Assembly (NCBI RefSeq): GCF_938028825.1
Contig: NZ_CALIZP010000032.1
Span: forward strand, 36,497-100,496
Direction of reading: 5' to 3'
Source of the DNA: an uncultured Cardiobacterium sp.
GTDB taxonomy: Bacteria > Pseudomonadota > Gammaproteobacteria > Cardiobacteriales > Cardiobacteriaceae
DNA length: 64,000 bases
Both the position numbers and the translations under genes were made by a program. Shown piece after piece: positions 1 through 8,565 of the stretch (positions are counted from its first letter, which is position 1; each line of letters opens with the position of its first letter). Below the pieces are notes generated by a model. The model searched no databases and had not been told where the DNA came from. It saw nothing but the letters and a program-made list of their open reading frames with translations.

Positions 1-102
1 GGGCATCCGGTAGAGGTAGTCGCGGCGCAGGCGGGGACGATTCCTTATACGTTGACGGCGATGTTGTCGCCGCGTGTGCACACGGTGGTGACAAATGGCT
101 AA
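1..102 (+). CDS. alr: Alanine racemase, C-terminal end (partial)
   Basis: The first 33 codons read in frame 1 to a TAA at 100-102. They include the peptide AGTIPY followed by SPRV, which is the usual tail of alanine racemase. Alr makes D-alanine for peptidoglycan in the cytoplasm with pyridoxal phosphate. The start and catalytic residues lie before the window. Its stop overlaps the radA start by 8 bases, so the two are probably translationally coupled. An alr-radA order is common in gammaproteobacteria. The identification rests on a short tail and gene order, so it is good but not certain. Confidence 0.75.
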   Translation, partial: GHPVEVVAAQAGTIPYTLTAMLSPRVHTVVTNG

Positions 103-1471
103 GGCGAAGTCGCAGTTTGTCTGTCGCGAGTGCGGGGCGGTCTATCCGAAGTGGCAGGGGCAGTGCCGCGATTGTGGTGCCTGGAATGCGCTGGATGAGG
201 AAGCGGTGCAAGCGGCGCCGTCGCGCGGCAGCAAGGGCGGCGGTTATGCGGGCGTGGTCGCCGGCAAGGTGCAGCGGCTGGACGCGGTGGAACTGGTTGA
301 GGAAGCGCTCCTGCCCAGCGGCATCAGCGAGTTCGACCGTGTTCTCGGCGGCGGTCTGGTCAGCGGCGGCGTAGTGCTGATTGGCGGCGATCCGGGCATT
401 GGTAAATCGACGTTGTTGTTGCAGACGGTGCATCACATCGCTGCCACGCGCCGCTGTCTGTATGTGAGCGGCGAGGAATCGCCCCGGCAAATCGGGCTAC
501 GCGCCGAGCGGCTGGGGCTCGCACGCGAACGGATTTTGTTGTTCAGCGAAACGCAGGTGGAGAAGATTTTGGCGACGGCACTGGCGGAGCAACCGGAGGT
601 GCTGGTGGTCGATTCGATTCAGACGCTGTACAGCGAGGCGCTCTCCGCCGCGCCGGGGGCGGTGAGCCAGTTGCGCGAATGCACGGCGCAGTTGGTGCGT
701 TTCGCCAAGAGCACCGGCACGACGGTATTCCTGATTGGCCATGTGACAAAAGAGGGCTCAATCGCCGGGCCGCGTGTGCTGGAACATATGGTGGACACGG
801 TGCTGTATTTCGAAAGCGAGGCAGGCAGCCGCTTCCGTATGCTGCGCGCGGTGAAAAACCGCTTCGGGCCGGTGAACGAGCTGGGAATGTTTGCCATGCT
901 GGAAGGCGGCTTGAAGCCGGTTGCCAATCCGTCGGCGATTTTCCTCTCGCGACCGGACGGGCAGCAGCCGGGCAGTGCGGTGGTGCCGGTATGGGAAGGG
1001 ACGCGCGCGCTGCTCGTCGAGGTGCAGGCGCTGGTGGACGGCGGCGGGGGCGGCTATCCGCGCCGCGTCACCCTGGGGCTGGACGGTGGCCGTCTCGCCA
1101 TGCTGCTTGCGGTATTGCACCGTCACGGCGGCGTTGCCCTGCACGATATGGATGTGTACGTGAATGTCGTCGGCGGTCTGAAAATCAGCGAGACCGCAGC
1201 GGATCTGGCAGTGCTGGCGGCGGTCTGGTCCAGTCTGCGCGAACGCGCCCTGCCGCGCGAACTGGTGCTGATGGGTGAAGTGGGGCTGTCCGGCGAACTG
1301 CGCCCCGTCGCCAACGGCGAAGCGCGCATCAAGGCGGCGCAGCAGCATGGTTTCAAACAGGTCATCCTGCCCGAAGCTAACCGCCCGCGCGCCTCTGCTA
1401 CAATGCGCGGCCTGAGCATCCACCCGGTCGCGACCCTCGCCGCCGCGCTGGATGTCCTCACATCCCTGTAA
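95..1471 (+). CDS. radA: DNA repair protein RadA (Sms)
   Basis: The 458-residue protein has the full RadA layout. An N-terminal zinc finger has Cys at 10, 13, 24 and 27. A RecA-like ATPase core has Walker A GGDPGIGKST at 97-106 and Walker B near 170-180 (LVVDSIQ). The RadA-specific KNRFG motif is at 254-258, and a Lon-protease-like C-terminal domain follows. RadA acts on branched recombination intermediates, promoting branch migration in homologous recombination and repair. The ATG at 95 overlaps the stop of alr. galU begins 17 bases downstream on the same strand. The length is normal for the family and nothing is missing. Confidence 0.97.
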   Translation: MAKAKSQFVCRECGAVYPKWQGQCRDCGAWNALDEEAVQAAPSRGSKGGGYAGVVAGKVQRLDAVELVEEALLPSGISEFDRVLGGGLVSGGVVLIGGDPGIGKSTLLLQTVHHIAATRRCLYVSGEESPRQIGLRAERLGLARERILLFSETQVEKILATALAEQPEVLVVDSIQTLYSEALSAAPGAVSQLRECTAQLVRFAKSTGTTVFLIGHVTKEGSIAGPRVLEHMVDTVLYFESEAGSRFRMLRAVKNRFGPVNELGMFAMLEGGLKPVANPSAIFLSRPDGQQPGSAVVPVWEGTRALLVEVQALVDGGGGGYPRRVTLGLDGGRLAMLLAVLHRHGGVALHDMDVYVNVVGGLKISETAADLAVLAAVWSSLRERALPRELVLMGEVGLSGELRPVANGEARIKAAQQHGFKQVILPEANRPRASATMRGLSIHPVATLAAALDVLTSL

Positions 1472-1487
1472 CAAGAGGTATAAAACC

Positions 1488-2366
1488 ATGAGTGAACCCG
1501 TCAGACTTGCCGTCTTCCCCGTCGCCGGATTCGGTACCCGCTTCCTGCCTGCGACCAAGGCTACCCCGAAAGAAATGCTGCCCGTCGTGGATAAACCGCT
1601 GATCCAGTACGCCGTCGAAGAAGCTTACGAAGCGGGCATCCGTAACATGATCTTCGTTACCGGCCGCAACAAATGGGCGATCACCGAACACTACGACATC
1701 GCCTACGAACTCGAAAACGAACTTGAACAGCGCGGCAAAAAAGAATTCCTGCAACTCGTGCGCCGCATCAAGCCGCGCGACATGAGCGTCACCTACATCC
1801 GTCAGGAAATGGCCGCCGGGCTTGGACACGCCGTCCTCTGCGCCCAGCCCATCGTGCGTGACCGCCCCTTCGCTATCCTGCTTGCCGATGACCTCGTCAT
1901 CAACGAAGGCAAACCCGTGATGAAGCAGATGGTGGAAGTCTTTGAAAAACACCAGCAGGGCGTACTGGGCGTGATGGACGTGCCGCGCGAAGACACCAAA
2001 CGCTACGGCATCATCACCGAAGGCGCGGCGCTGTCTGAACAAATCTTCACCGTGGACGCCATCGTCGAAAAACCGGAAGCGGCAGAAGCGCCTTCCACCC
2101 TTGCCGTTATTGGTCGCTACATCCTGCCGGGCTACATCATGCAGCTCCTGCAAAACACGCCGAAAGGCGCAGGCGGCGAAATCCAGCTCACCGACGCCAT
2201 CAGCGCGCTGATTAAAGAACGCACCGTGCTCGCCTACCGCTTCGAAGGCAAACGCTACGACTGCGGCGACAAACTCGGCTACCTCGAAGCCAACGTCGAA
2301 CTCGGCCTGCGCCACCCCGAACTGGGCGAAGACTTCCGCGAATACCTGAAAAACCTCGCCCTCTGA
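1488..2366 (+). CDS. galU: UTP--glucose-1-phosphate uridylyltransferase
   Basis: The 292-residue protein has the GalU nucleotidyltransferase signature near the N terminus: the glycine-rich GFGTRFLPATK, followed by KEMLPVVDKP. VEKP and the C-terminal GKRYDCGDKLGY are also present. It makes UDP-glucose from UTP and glucose 1-phosphate, a cytoplasmic precursor for LPS, capsule and glycan synthesis. I use the ATG at 1488, preceded by AGAGG, rather than an in-frame upstream start inside the radA end. A strong terminator follows directly. It may share a transcript with radA given the 17-base gap. Confidence 0.96.
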   Translation: MSEPVRLAVFPVAGFGTRFLPATKATPKEMLPVVDKPLIQYAVEEAYEAGIRNMIFVTGRNKWAITEHYDIAYELENELEQRGKKEFLQLVRRIKPRDMSVTYIRQEMAAGLGHAVLCAQPIVRDRPFAILLADDLVINEGKPVMKQMVEVFEKHQQGVLGVMDVPREDTKRYGIITEGAALSEQIFTVDAIVEKPEAAEAPSTLAVIGRYILPGYIMQLLQNTPKGAGGEIQLTDAISALIKERTVLAYRFEGKRYDCGDKLGYLEANVELGLRHPELGEDFREYLKNLAL

Positions 2367-2384
2367 ACCGAATAGCGCAAGCAC

Positions 2385-2413
2385 AGGGCTGCCACCGCGC
2401 AGCCCTCTTTTTT
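2385..2413 (+). terminator. Rho-independent terminator after galU
   Basis: An 8-bp GC-rich stem (AGGGCTGC / GCAGCCCT, 2385-2392 and 2399-2406) with a 6-base loop is followed by a run of six T. It lies 18 bases after the galU stop. Confidence 0.9.
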
Positions 2414-2419
2414 AGACGA

Positions 2420-2445
2420 CTGCCAAGCGGTGAAATGCCGGGAGC
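2420..2445 (-). repeat. Dispersed ~27-bp repeat, single copy
   Basis: The 11-mer CTGCCAAGCGG at 2420-2430 recurs exactly at 44454-44464 and, on the other strand, at 51630-51640. Similarity extends into the following GAAATGCCGG, which matches the GATAAACACTGG and ATCAATACCGG tails of the other two. It belongs to the family clustered around the orphan toxin modules at 44.4-44.9 kb. The 379-base gap between galU and hemH contains only this, the galU terminator and a Correia-like element; I see no gene there. Confidence 0.55.
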
Positions 2446-2521
2446 GCGCAGGGTGGATTTAGCCCACCGGGCAGGTGCCGCCTGCTTTTTGTATTCTTGA
2501 TAAGAACAACGCCAAGCGGAG

Positions 2522-2627
2522 CATAGTCGTTTCAGATAGGACTGAGACAAGGCGGCGAGCCGAAGACAGTATGTTTAATACGGCGAGGCTCGCCAACACC
2601 GTATCGGTTCTGGTTGAAACGACGATA
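2522..2627 (-). repeat. Correia-like miniature element, copy A (~106 bp)
   Basis: The ends are ATAGTCGTTTC and GAAACGACGATA, imperfect inverted repeats. The inside reads GACAAGGCGGCGAGCCGAAG, then a TACGGCGAGGCTCGCC block and CAACACCGTA. The same layout recurs at 10274, 28861 and 55779. It resembles neisserial Correia repeats, which share the GACAAGGCG, AGACAGTAC and ACGGC(A/G)AGGCGAG blocks but end in TATAGTGGATTAA. Non-autonomous; no coding capacity. It may supply transcript structure upstream of hemH. Confidence 0.85.
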
Positions 2628-2745
2628 ACGACGCAGCTTTTGGTTTTGGAGACGCCGCAGGCACGTCCCTGCAAAATCCGGCACACGCCGCCTGGCGGAA
2701 ACCACCACCTGCCCCGCTTGCCCCTTTTCCTCACCCCGACCCCTT

Positions 2746-3744
2746 ATGACCCCATCCCCCATCGCCGTCCTCCTCATCAACCTCGGCTCGCCCGACGCGC
2801 CGACACGCAAAGCGCTGCGCCCCTACCTCAGCGAATTCCTCTCCGACCCGCGCGTCGTGGATCTGCCGCGCTGGCAATGGCTGCCCATCCTGCACGGCAT
2901 CGTCCTCAACACCCGCCCCAAACGCAGCGCCCACGCCTATCGGCAAATCTGGCAGGAAGACGGCGCACCGCTGATCGCCATCAGCGCGCGGCAGACCGTC
3001 GCTCTGCGCCAGGCCCTTGCCGCGCGCGGGCTTGACCATATCGGCGTCGAATACGCCATGCGCTACGGGCGCCCGACCATCGGCGAAACCCTGCGCGCCA
3101 TCGCCGCACGCGGTATCGACAGGCTGCTCGTCATCCCGATGTACCCGCAATACAGCGATGCCACCACCGCCAGCGTCTTCGACGGCGTCGCGCAGGCGCT
3201 CGCCGCCCGGCGCGGCATCCCCGAACTGCGTTTTGTGCGCGACTGGCACCGCCACCCCGCCTACATCGACGCGCTGGCCGCCAGCATCCGCCGCCACTTC
3301 CTCGCCCATGGGCGGGCGGAAAAACTGCTCTTCTCCTATCACGGCCTGCCCGAACGCTACGCCCGCGAAGGCGACCCCTATCAGCAGCAGTGCGAAGCGA
3401 CTACCGCCGCTGTTGCCCAAGCCCTGCAACTGCCCGCCGGACGCTGGCAAATCGTGTACCAGTCCCGCTTCGGCAACGAACCCTGGCTGCAACCCTATGC
3501 CGATGAAACCATCCGCGCACTGGCTGAGGCGGGCTGCGGCAGCCTCAGCGTCATCTGTCCCGGCTTCGCCGCCGACTGCCTCGAAACCCTGGAAGAGATG
3601 GCGATGACCAACCGCGACCTCTTCCTGCAACACGGCGGCAAACACTACGACTACATCCCCGCCCTAAACGACGACCCCGCACACATCGCCCTGCTTGCCG
3701 ATTTGGTCGAACAGCACACCCGGGGCTGGTCCAGGGACTGTTGA
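2746..3744 (+). CDS. hemH: Ferrochelatase
   Basis: The 332-residue protein begins with LLINLGSPD. It carries the catalytic His199 in FSYHGLPERY and Glu280 in DCLETLEE, the two active-site residues of ferrochelatases. It inserts Fe2+ into protoporphyrin IX, the last step of heme synthesis, at the inner face of the membrane. There is no obvious Shine-Dalgarno, but the ATG at 2746 precedes the conserved N terminus directly. The last codons and stop lie inside the left arm of an 80-bp inverted-repeat element, so the C-terminal RGWSRDC may come from that insertion. Otherwise complete. Confidence 0.96.
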   Translation: MTPSPIAVLLINLGSPDAPTRKALRPYLSEFLSDPRVVDLPRWQWLPILHGIVLNTRPKRSAHAYRQIWQEDGAPLIAISARQTVALRQALAARGLDHIGVEYAMRYGRPTIGETLRAIAARGIDRLLVIPMYPQYSDATTASVFDGVAQALAARRGIPELRFVRDWHRHPAYIDALAASIRRHFLAHGRAEKLLFSYHGLPERYAREGDPYQQQCEATTAAVAQALQLPAGRWQIVYQSRFGNEPWLQPYADETIRALAEAGCGSLSVICPGFAADCLETLEEMAMTNRDLFLQHGGKHYDYIPALNDDPAHIALLADLVEQHTRGWSRDC

Positions 3745-3810
3745 CACCTAACATTGCGGCGGCTTTTCGGCCAAAATCCGCTGCGCAAGTCGAATGTCAA
3801 CAGTCCCTGG
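3731..3810. repeat. 80-bp element with perfect 15-bp inverted ends
   Basis: CCAGGGACTGTTGAC at 3731-3745 is repeated in inverted orientation at 3796-3810 with no mismatch. The 50-base interior (ACACCTAACATTGCGG and onward) has no T-run and no coding potential. It overlaps the hemH stop. The long loop makes an ordinary terminator unlikely. I see no second copy in the window. It may be a small MITE or an insertion scar. Confidence 0.6.
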
Positions 3811-3814
3811 CGGC

Positions 3815-3857
3815 TTCAACTAGCAATGATACCGTGTTGGCGCGTCTGACCGGGCAC
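3815..3857 (+). repeat. Correia-like element, truncated copy B
   Basis: The segment TGATACCGTGTTGGCGCGTC followed by TGACCGGGCAC matches, in inverse orientation, the right-hand part of the long copy at 10274-10425, including its internal insert (GTGCCCGGTCA). Only about 43 bases survive. It abuts the 80-bp inverted-repeat element, upstream of the short-chain dehydrogenase gene. Confidence 0.65.
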
Positions 3858-3932
3858 ATATCCGGCAGGCCGCCGATAGCACCGCTGCGCGCTTTCCCTT
3901 ACCATAGCGCCATTCACTCACCGGAAAACCCC

Positions 3933-4796
3933 ATGGCAGAGAACCAACCCAAAAGCATCCTCATCACCGGCTGTTCCAGCGGCATCGGCTACACCGCCGC
4001 GCACATGCTGCACAAACGCGGCTGGCAGGTGTTCGCCAGCGCCCGCGATGCCGCCGCCGTCGAAAAACTCAAACAGGAGGGCCTGAACGCGGTGCAGCTC
4101 GACTTGAACGAAACCGACAGCATCCGCATGGCGCTAGACTGGGTGCTGAAACAGACCGGCGGCACCCTCGACGCCCTTTTCAACAACGGTGCCTTCGCCA
4201 TCCCCGCCGCCCTCGAAGACCTGAGCCGTGTCGCGCTCGCCTACCAGATCGATACCGGCCTGCTCGGCTGGCACGAACTCACCATGGTCGTGCTGCCCGT
4301 CATGCGCAGGCAGGGGCACGGCCGCATCGTCAACACCGGCTCGGTGATGGGGCTTGCCGCCATGCGCTTTCGCGGTGCCTACTGCACCACCAAACACGCG
4401 CTCGAAGGCTGGAGCGACGTGCTGCGCCTCGAACTCGCCGGCACGGGGATTTACGTCAGCCTGCTCGAAGCGGGCCCGATCAAAACAGCCTTTCGCGGCA
4501 ACTCCTTCCAGCAATTCAAACAATGGATCGACATCGACAACAGCCCGCACAAAGAACGCTACCTCGCCATGCAAAACCGCCTGCAAAGCGACAAACCGCT
4601 GCCCTTCACCCTGCCGCCGGAGGCGGTGGTCGAAAAACTCATCCACGCCATCGAATCGCCGCGCCCGAAAGCGCGCTACTACATCACCGTGCTTACCCGG
4701 CTGATGGTCGTCGCCAAGCGCCTGCTGCCGACCTTCCTCATGGACAAATTCATCCTCTGGCTGGCGGCGCGCGAGAGCAGGCGCTATCAGCGTTGA
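3933..4796 (+). CDS. Short-chain dehydrogenase/reductase (SDR family)
   Basis: The 287-residue protein has a classical SDR fold: the NAD(P) motif TGCSSGIG at 12-19, NNG at 84-86, and the catalytic Ser137, Tyr150 and Lys154 (YCTTK). The C terminus has a hydrophobic, basic stretch (residues ~255-280) that could touch the membrane, as in some retinol-dehydrogenase-like and DltE-like SDRs. The substrate cannot be told from sequence. I chose the ATG at 3933 because conserved sequence starts there; the in-frame extension upstream is encoded by the repeat elements. It stands alone between repeats and a terminator. Confidence 0.88.
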   Translation: MAENQPKSILITGCSSGIGYTAAHMLHKRGWQVFASARDAAAVEKLKQEGLNAVQLDLNETDSIRMALDWVLKQTGGTLDALFNNGAFAIPAALEDLSRVALAYQIDTGLLGWHELTMVVLPVMRRQGHGRIVNTGSVMGLAAMRFRGAYCTTKHALEGWSDVLRLELAGTGIYVSLLEAGPIKTAFRGNSFQQFKQWIDIDNSPHKERYLAMQNRLQSDKPLPFTLPPEAVVEKLIHAIESPRPKARYYITVLTRLMVVAKRLLPTFLMDKFILWLAARESRRYQR

Positions 4797-4888
4797 GCAA
4801 GGGCGCATCCTGCGGGCATCACCGGCATCGCGCTTGTCCCGATTCCGGAAAACAACACGGTCTCCCGCACACGACGGCATGCCGCAAT

Positions 4889-4916
4889 AAAAAACCCCGC
4901 CGGTGCGGGGTTTTTG
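4889..4916. terminator. Bidirectional terminator between the SDR gene and mutT
   Basis: AACCCCGC and GCGGGGTT (4893-4900 and 4905-4912) form the stem. It is flanked by A-run on one side and T-run on the other, so it works on both strands. It ends the plus-strand SDR transcript and the minus-strand secA-mutT transcript. Confidence 0.9.
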
Positions 4917-5318
4917 TCAGGGATTTTGGCCTGCCATCAGGCGTTGCAGGATGACGGTGTTCGGTTCAGGGAAGCGGTAGCCGCCGAGTTCGGCGCGTGT
5001 CACCCAGCGCCAGCGTTGCCCTTCGAGACTTTGTGGCTGCATCTCGTGCGATGGGCGGCAATGGTAGAAGTCAATGCTGATTTCCGTGCCGCGTGTGCCG
5101 TGGTAGTAGTGGGTGAGCGGGACGCCGGCGAGGTCGAGGCCGAGTTCTTCGCGCAGTTCGCGGATAAGCGCCGCCTCCTGGCTTTCGCCTGCTTCGATTT
5201 TGCCGCCGGGGAACTCCCAGTAGCCCGCCCAGTGCTTGCCGGGCGGGCGTTCGGCGATGAGCAGTTGGCCGGCGCGGTTTTCGATGATGGCGGCGACGAC
5301 GGCGACAGGCGCGCTCAT
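4917..5318 (-). CDS. mutT: 8-oxo-dGTP diphosphatase MutT (Nudix hydrolase)
   Basis: The 133-residue protein carries a complete Nudix box starting at Gly39: GGKIEAGES followed by RELREELGL, i.e. G-x5-E-x7-REUXEE. MutT removes 8-oxo-dGTP from the nucleotide pool and so prevents A:T to C:G changes. Its ATG overlaps the secA stop by one base (TGATG). The secA-mutT pair is a common gammaproteobacterial arrangement, which supports MutT over other Nudix enzymes. Confidence 0.93.
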   Translation of the reverse strand: MSAPVAVVAAIIENRAGQLLIAERPPGKHWAGYWEFPGGKIEAGESQEAALIRELREELGLDLAGVPLTHYYHGTRGTEISIDFYHCRPSHEMQPQSLEGQRWRWVTRAELGGYRFPEPNTVILQRLMAGQNP

Positions 5319-8035
5319 CAGGCGAGTTTGCCGTGGCAGTCTTTGACGCGCTTGCCCGAACCGCAGGGGCAGAGGCCGTTGCGGCCGACGCGCGCCAGTT
5401 GTTCCGGCGTCGGGTTGGGGATGGGCGCGGCATCACTGCCGTCACTGCCGCCCTGGTAGCGGGCGTGGGCGAGTTCGGCGTCGTGCTGTTCGCGCGCCTG
5501 TTGCTGCATGGCGTCGGCTTCGTCGGCGGCGCTTTGTTGCTGGAACTGGATGTGGGCAAGAACGCGCACGATTTCAAACTGGATGCTTTCGAGCAGGTCG
5601 CGGAAGAGCTCGAAGGACTCGCGCTGGTATTCGCGCTTCGGGTCTTTCTGTGCGCGCGAACGCAGCCAGATGGCTTGGCGCAGCATGTCCATGGTTTGCA
5701 GGTGCTGTTTCCACTGGGTGTCGATGGTTTGCAGGGCGACGTATTTTTCGACGCGGCGCATGAGGTCCGCCCCGACTTGTGCCTCTTTGCCCGCCTGCAC
5801 GGCGCTGAGGAATTCGACGATGCCGTCCTTGATTTCCTGCGCGGTCATGTTCGGCTTGGCTTCGAGCCAGTGGCCCTTGATGTCCACCACATCCTTGCCG
5901 ATGCCGAATTGTTGCAGCAGCGCGGTTTCGAGGCCGTCCAGATCCCAATTCTGCCGCACCTGTTCGTCGCTGATGTAGCGGCCGGCGAGGCTGTCGATGA
6001 CGCTGACGCGCATGTTGGCAATCATGTCGGCGATGCTGTCGGCATCCATGATGGCGGCGCGCTGGGTGTAGATGACTTTGCGCTGTTCGTTGGCGACATT
6101 GTCGTATTCGAGCAGGTTTTTGCGCGAGTCGAAATTGTGTGCTTCGACTTTGCGTTGTGCGCCTTCGATTTGTTTGGAGACCATGCGCGATTCGATAGCT
6201 TCGTTTTCGCCCATGCCGAGGCGGGACATCAGCGATGCCATGCGTTCGCCGGCGAAGATGCGCACAAGGTTGTCGTCGAGGGCGACATAGAAGCGGCTGG
6301 AACCGGGGTCGCCCTGGCGGCCGGAACGGCCGCGCAACTGATTGTCGATGCGGCGCGATTCGTGCCGTTCGGCACCGATGACGTGCAGGCCGCCGGCGGC
6401 GACAACGGCGTCGTGGCGCGCCTGCCAGTCGTCGCGTACCGCCTGTTTTTCTTCTTCCGTGGCGTCTTTGCCGAGCGCGTTCAGTTCGGCGCGCAGGCTG
6501 CCGCCGAGGACGATGTCGGTACCGCGTCCGGCCATGTTGGTGGCGATGGTGACCTGCCCGGGGCGGCCCGCCTGGGCGATGATTTCCGCTTCGCGCGCGT
6601 GCTGTTTGGCGTTCAGGACATTGTGCTCAATGCCGAGTTTGGAGAGCAGACCGGAGACGAGTTCGGAGGTCTCGATGGAGGCGGTGCCGAGCAGTACCGG
6701 CTGGCCTTTTTCCTGGCAGGCGCGTACGTCTTCGGCGATAGCGTCGTATTTGCCCTTCTGGTTGAGATAAATGAGGTCGGTGTGATCCTGACGCAGCACC
6801 GGGCGGTTGGTCGGGATGACGACGGTTTCCAGGCCGTAAATATCCTGAAATTCAAAGGCTTCGGTGTCGGCGGTGCCGGTCATGCCCGCCAGCTTGGTGT
6901 AGAGGCGGAAGAAGTTCTGGTAGGTGATGGAGGCGAGCGTCTGCGTTTCCTGTTTAATCGGCACGCCTTCCTTGATTTCGATCGCCTGGTGCAGGCCGTC
7001 CGACCAGCGGCGGCCTTCCATGGTGCGCCCGGTGAATTCATCGACGATGACGACTTCGTCGTCGCGGATGATGTAGTCCACGTCTTTGTGATAGAGGTGG
7101 TGCGCGCGCAGGCAGGCGTTCAGGTGATGGAAGATGCCGAGGTTTTTCGGATCGTAGAGGCTTTCGTCCGCGCCAATAATGCCGCGTTCGACCAGCAGGG
7201 CCTCAAGGTGGTCATGGCCGCTTTCGGTGAGGCCGACCTGCTTGGTTTTCTCGTCGATGCTGAAATCACCGGGGCCGTCTTTTTCTTTCTGCGGCACAAG
7301 TTCCGGGACGATGGCGTTGAGCTTCTGGTAGAGGTCGGTATCCATGTCGGCCGCGCCGGAGATGATGAGCGGGGTGCGCGCTTCGTCGATGAGGATGGAG
7401 TCCACTTCGTCCACGATGGCGAAATTGAGCTCGCGTTGCAGGCGGTCTTCGGGGGAAAGCGCCATATTGGTGCGCAGGTAGTCGAAGCCGAATTCGTTGT
7501 TGGTACCGTAGGTGATGTCGCTGCGGTACGCCGCCTGTTTATCCTGCTGCGACATGCCGGCGATGATGATGCCGGTCGAGAGGCCGAGGAAACCGTACAG
7601 TTCGCCCAGTTCCTCGCCGTCACGGCGGGCGAGGTAGTCGTTGACGGTCACAACGTGCACGCCCTTGCCGGAAAGCGCGTTCAGATACACCGCCAGTGTC
7701 GCCACCAGCGTTTTTCCTTCACCGGTACGCATTTCCGCGATTTTGCCCTGATGCAGGACGATACCGCCGATCAACTGCACGTCGTAATGACGCAAACCCA
7801 GTACGCGCCGACTCGCCTCGCGCACCACGGCAAACGCTTCGGGCAGGATCTGATCCAGCGTTTCGCCCTTGCCGAGGCGCTCGCGGAATTCGAGCGTCTT
7901 CGCTTTCAGCCCCGTATCATCCAGCGCCTGCATCTGCGGTTCAAAAGCGTTGATTTTGCTGACGGTTTTGCGGTACTGCTTAATCAGGCGTTCATTACGG
8001 GAGCCAAAAATTTTTGCAGCGATATTGTTAAGCAT
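5318..8035 (-). CDS. secA: Preprotein translocase ATPase SecA
   Basis: The 905-residue protein matches the usual SecA length. The N terminus MLNNIAAKIFGSRNER is conserved. Walker A MRTGEGKT is at 102-109 and a DEVDSILIDEA helicase motif follows. The preprotein-binding and helical scaffold regions come next, and the extreme C terminus is the zinc-binding CPCGSGKR...CHG that binds SecB. SecA drives post-translational export through SecYEG. I use the ATG at 8035, preceded by AAGGATGG; an in-frame extension upstream runs into the promoter region and the divergent gene. mutT is translationally coupled behind it. Confidence 0.98.
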   Translation of the reverse strand: MLNNIAAKIFGSRNERLIKQYRKTVSKINAFEPQMQALDDTGLKAKTLEFRERLGKGETLDQILPEAFAVVREASRRVLGLRHYDVQLIGGIVLHQGKIAEMRTGEGKTLVATLAVYLNALSGKGVHVVTVNDYLARRDGEELGELYGFLGLSTGIIIAGMSQQDKQAAYRSDITYGTNNEFGFDYLRTNMALSPEDRLQRELNFAIVDEVDSILIDEARTPLIISGAADMDTDLYQKLNAIVPELVPQKEKDGPGDFSIDEKTKQVGLTESGHDHLEALLVERGIIGADESLYDPKNLGIFHHLNACLRAHHLYHKDVDYIIRDDEVVIVDEFTGRTMEGRRWSDGLHQAIEIKEGVPIKQETQTLASITYQNFFRLYTKLAGMTGTADTEAFEFQDIYGLETVVIPTNRPVLRQDHTDLIYLNQKGKYDAIAEDVRACQEKGQPVLLGTASIETSELVSGLLSKLGIEHNVLNAKQHAREAEIIAQAGRPGQVTIATNMAGRGTDIVLGGSLRAELNALGKDATEEEKQAVRDDWQARHDAVVAAGGLHVIGAERHESRRIDNQLRGRSGRQGDPGSSRFYVALDDNLVRIFAGERMASLMSRLGMGENEAIESRMVSKQIEGAQRKVEAHNFDSRKNLLEYDNVANEQRKVIYTQRAAIMDADSIADMIANMRVSVIDSLAGRYISDEQVRQNWDLDGLETALLQQFGIGKDVVDIKGHWLEAKPNMTAQEIKDGIVEFLSAVQAGKEAQVGADLMRRVEKYVALQTIDTQWKQHLQTMDMLRQAIWLRSRAQKDPKREYQRESFELFRDLLESIQFEIVRVLAHIQFQQQSAADEADAMQQQAREQHDAELAHARYQGGSDGSDAAPIPNPTPEQLARVGRNGLCPCGSGKRVKDCHGKLA

Positions 8036-8159
8036 TGTTCCATCCTTATCATGGGGTTGCGCCACCCGGACAGGCGGCAAGACAGCGCGCATCATACCGT
8101 AATATGATGACGCCCAATACGCGCGATATGCGTCCATCCGCACCACAATCAAGCCCGTC

Positions 8160-8564
8160 ATGAAAAAACATTTCACCCTGCCCGAGCGGCACCTCAAACC
8201 CATCCTGCGTCAGCTGCACCTCGACGCGGGCAGCGGGCAGGCGATGCGCTACCGCCAACTGCTCAACGCCTGCCTACCCGCGATGTGGCGCGAGCGGGTG
8301 CTGCTTGGCAGTGTGGAAGGCTTGCGCTGGCAGTTGTGGGTGGCGAACGGCAGCGACGGCAGCCGCCTGCGCTTCCTGCTCAGCGAGATAAAAAACGAAC
8401 TTGCGCGCAAACTGCCGCACCCGCCGGAATTGAGCGTTGCCGTCCGCCCCGACATCTGGGTGCAGCAGCGCCGCCCCGCCGCCATTCACCTGCACCGGCG
8501 CCACTACTACACGGCGGAAGAGGCCGATGCGGTGATTCAGACGTTTATCGACGCACTGCGCTGA
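8160..8564 (+). CDS. DUF721 / DciA-like protein
   Basis: The 134-residue basic protein has the shape of the DUF721 family: an N-terminal helical part, a central block ending in LWVANGSDGSRLRFLLSEIK that resembles the DciA core, then a variable tail. DciA-type proteins load the replicative helicase in bacteria lacking DnaC. In gammaproteobacteria DUF721 genes often lie beside secA, as here (divergent, sharing a 124-base promoter region). The assignment depends on that context plus moderate pattern similarity. It faces the exporter gene tail to tail, with no gap. Confidence 0.6.
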   Translation: MKKHFTLPERHLKPILRQLHLDAGSGQAMRYRQLLNACLPAMWRERVLLGSVEGLRWQLWVANGSDGSRLRFLLSEIKNELARKLPHPPELSVAVRPDIWVQQRRPAAIHLHRRHYYTAEEADAVIQTFIDALR

Positions 8565-8565
8565 T

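Noticed and set aside
3731..3810. Terminator of hemH
   Set aside because: The arms are 50 bases apart and no T-run follows.
5333..8107. A 924-codon open reading on the plus strand opposite secA
   Set aside because: secA on the minus strand has all expected motifs. The plus reading has no recognisable domain and no ribosome site.
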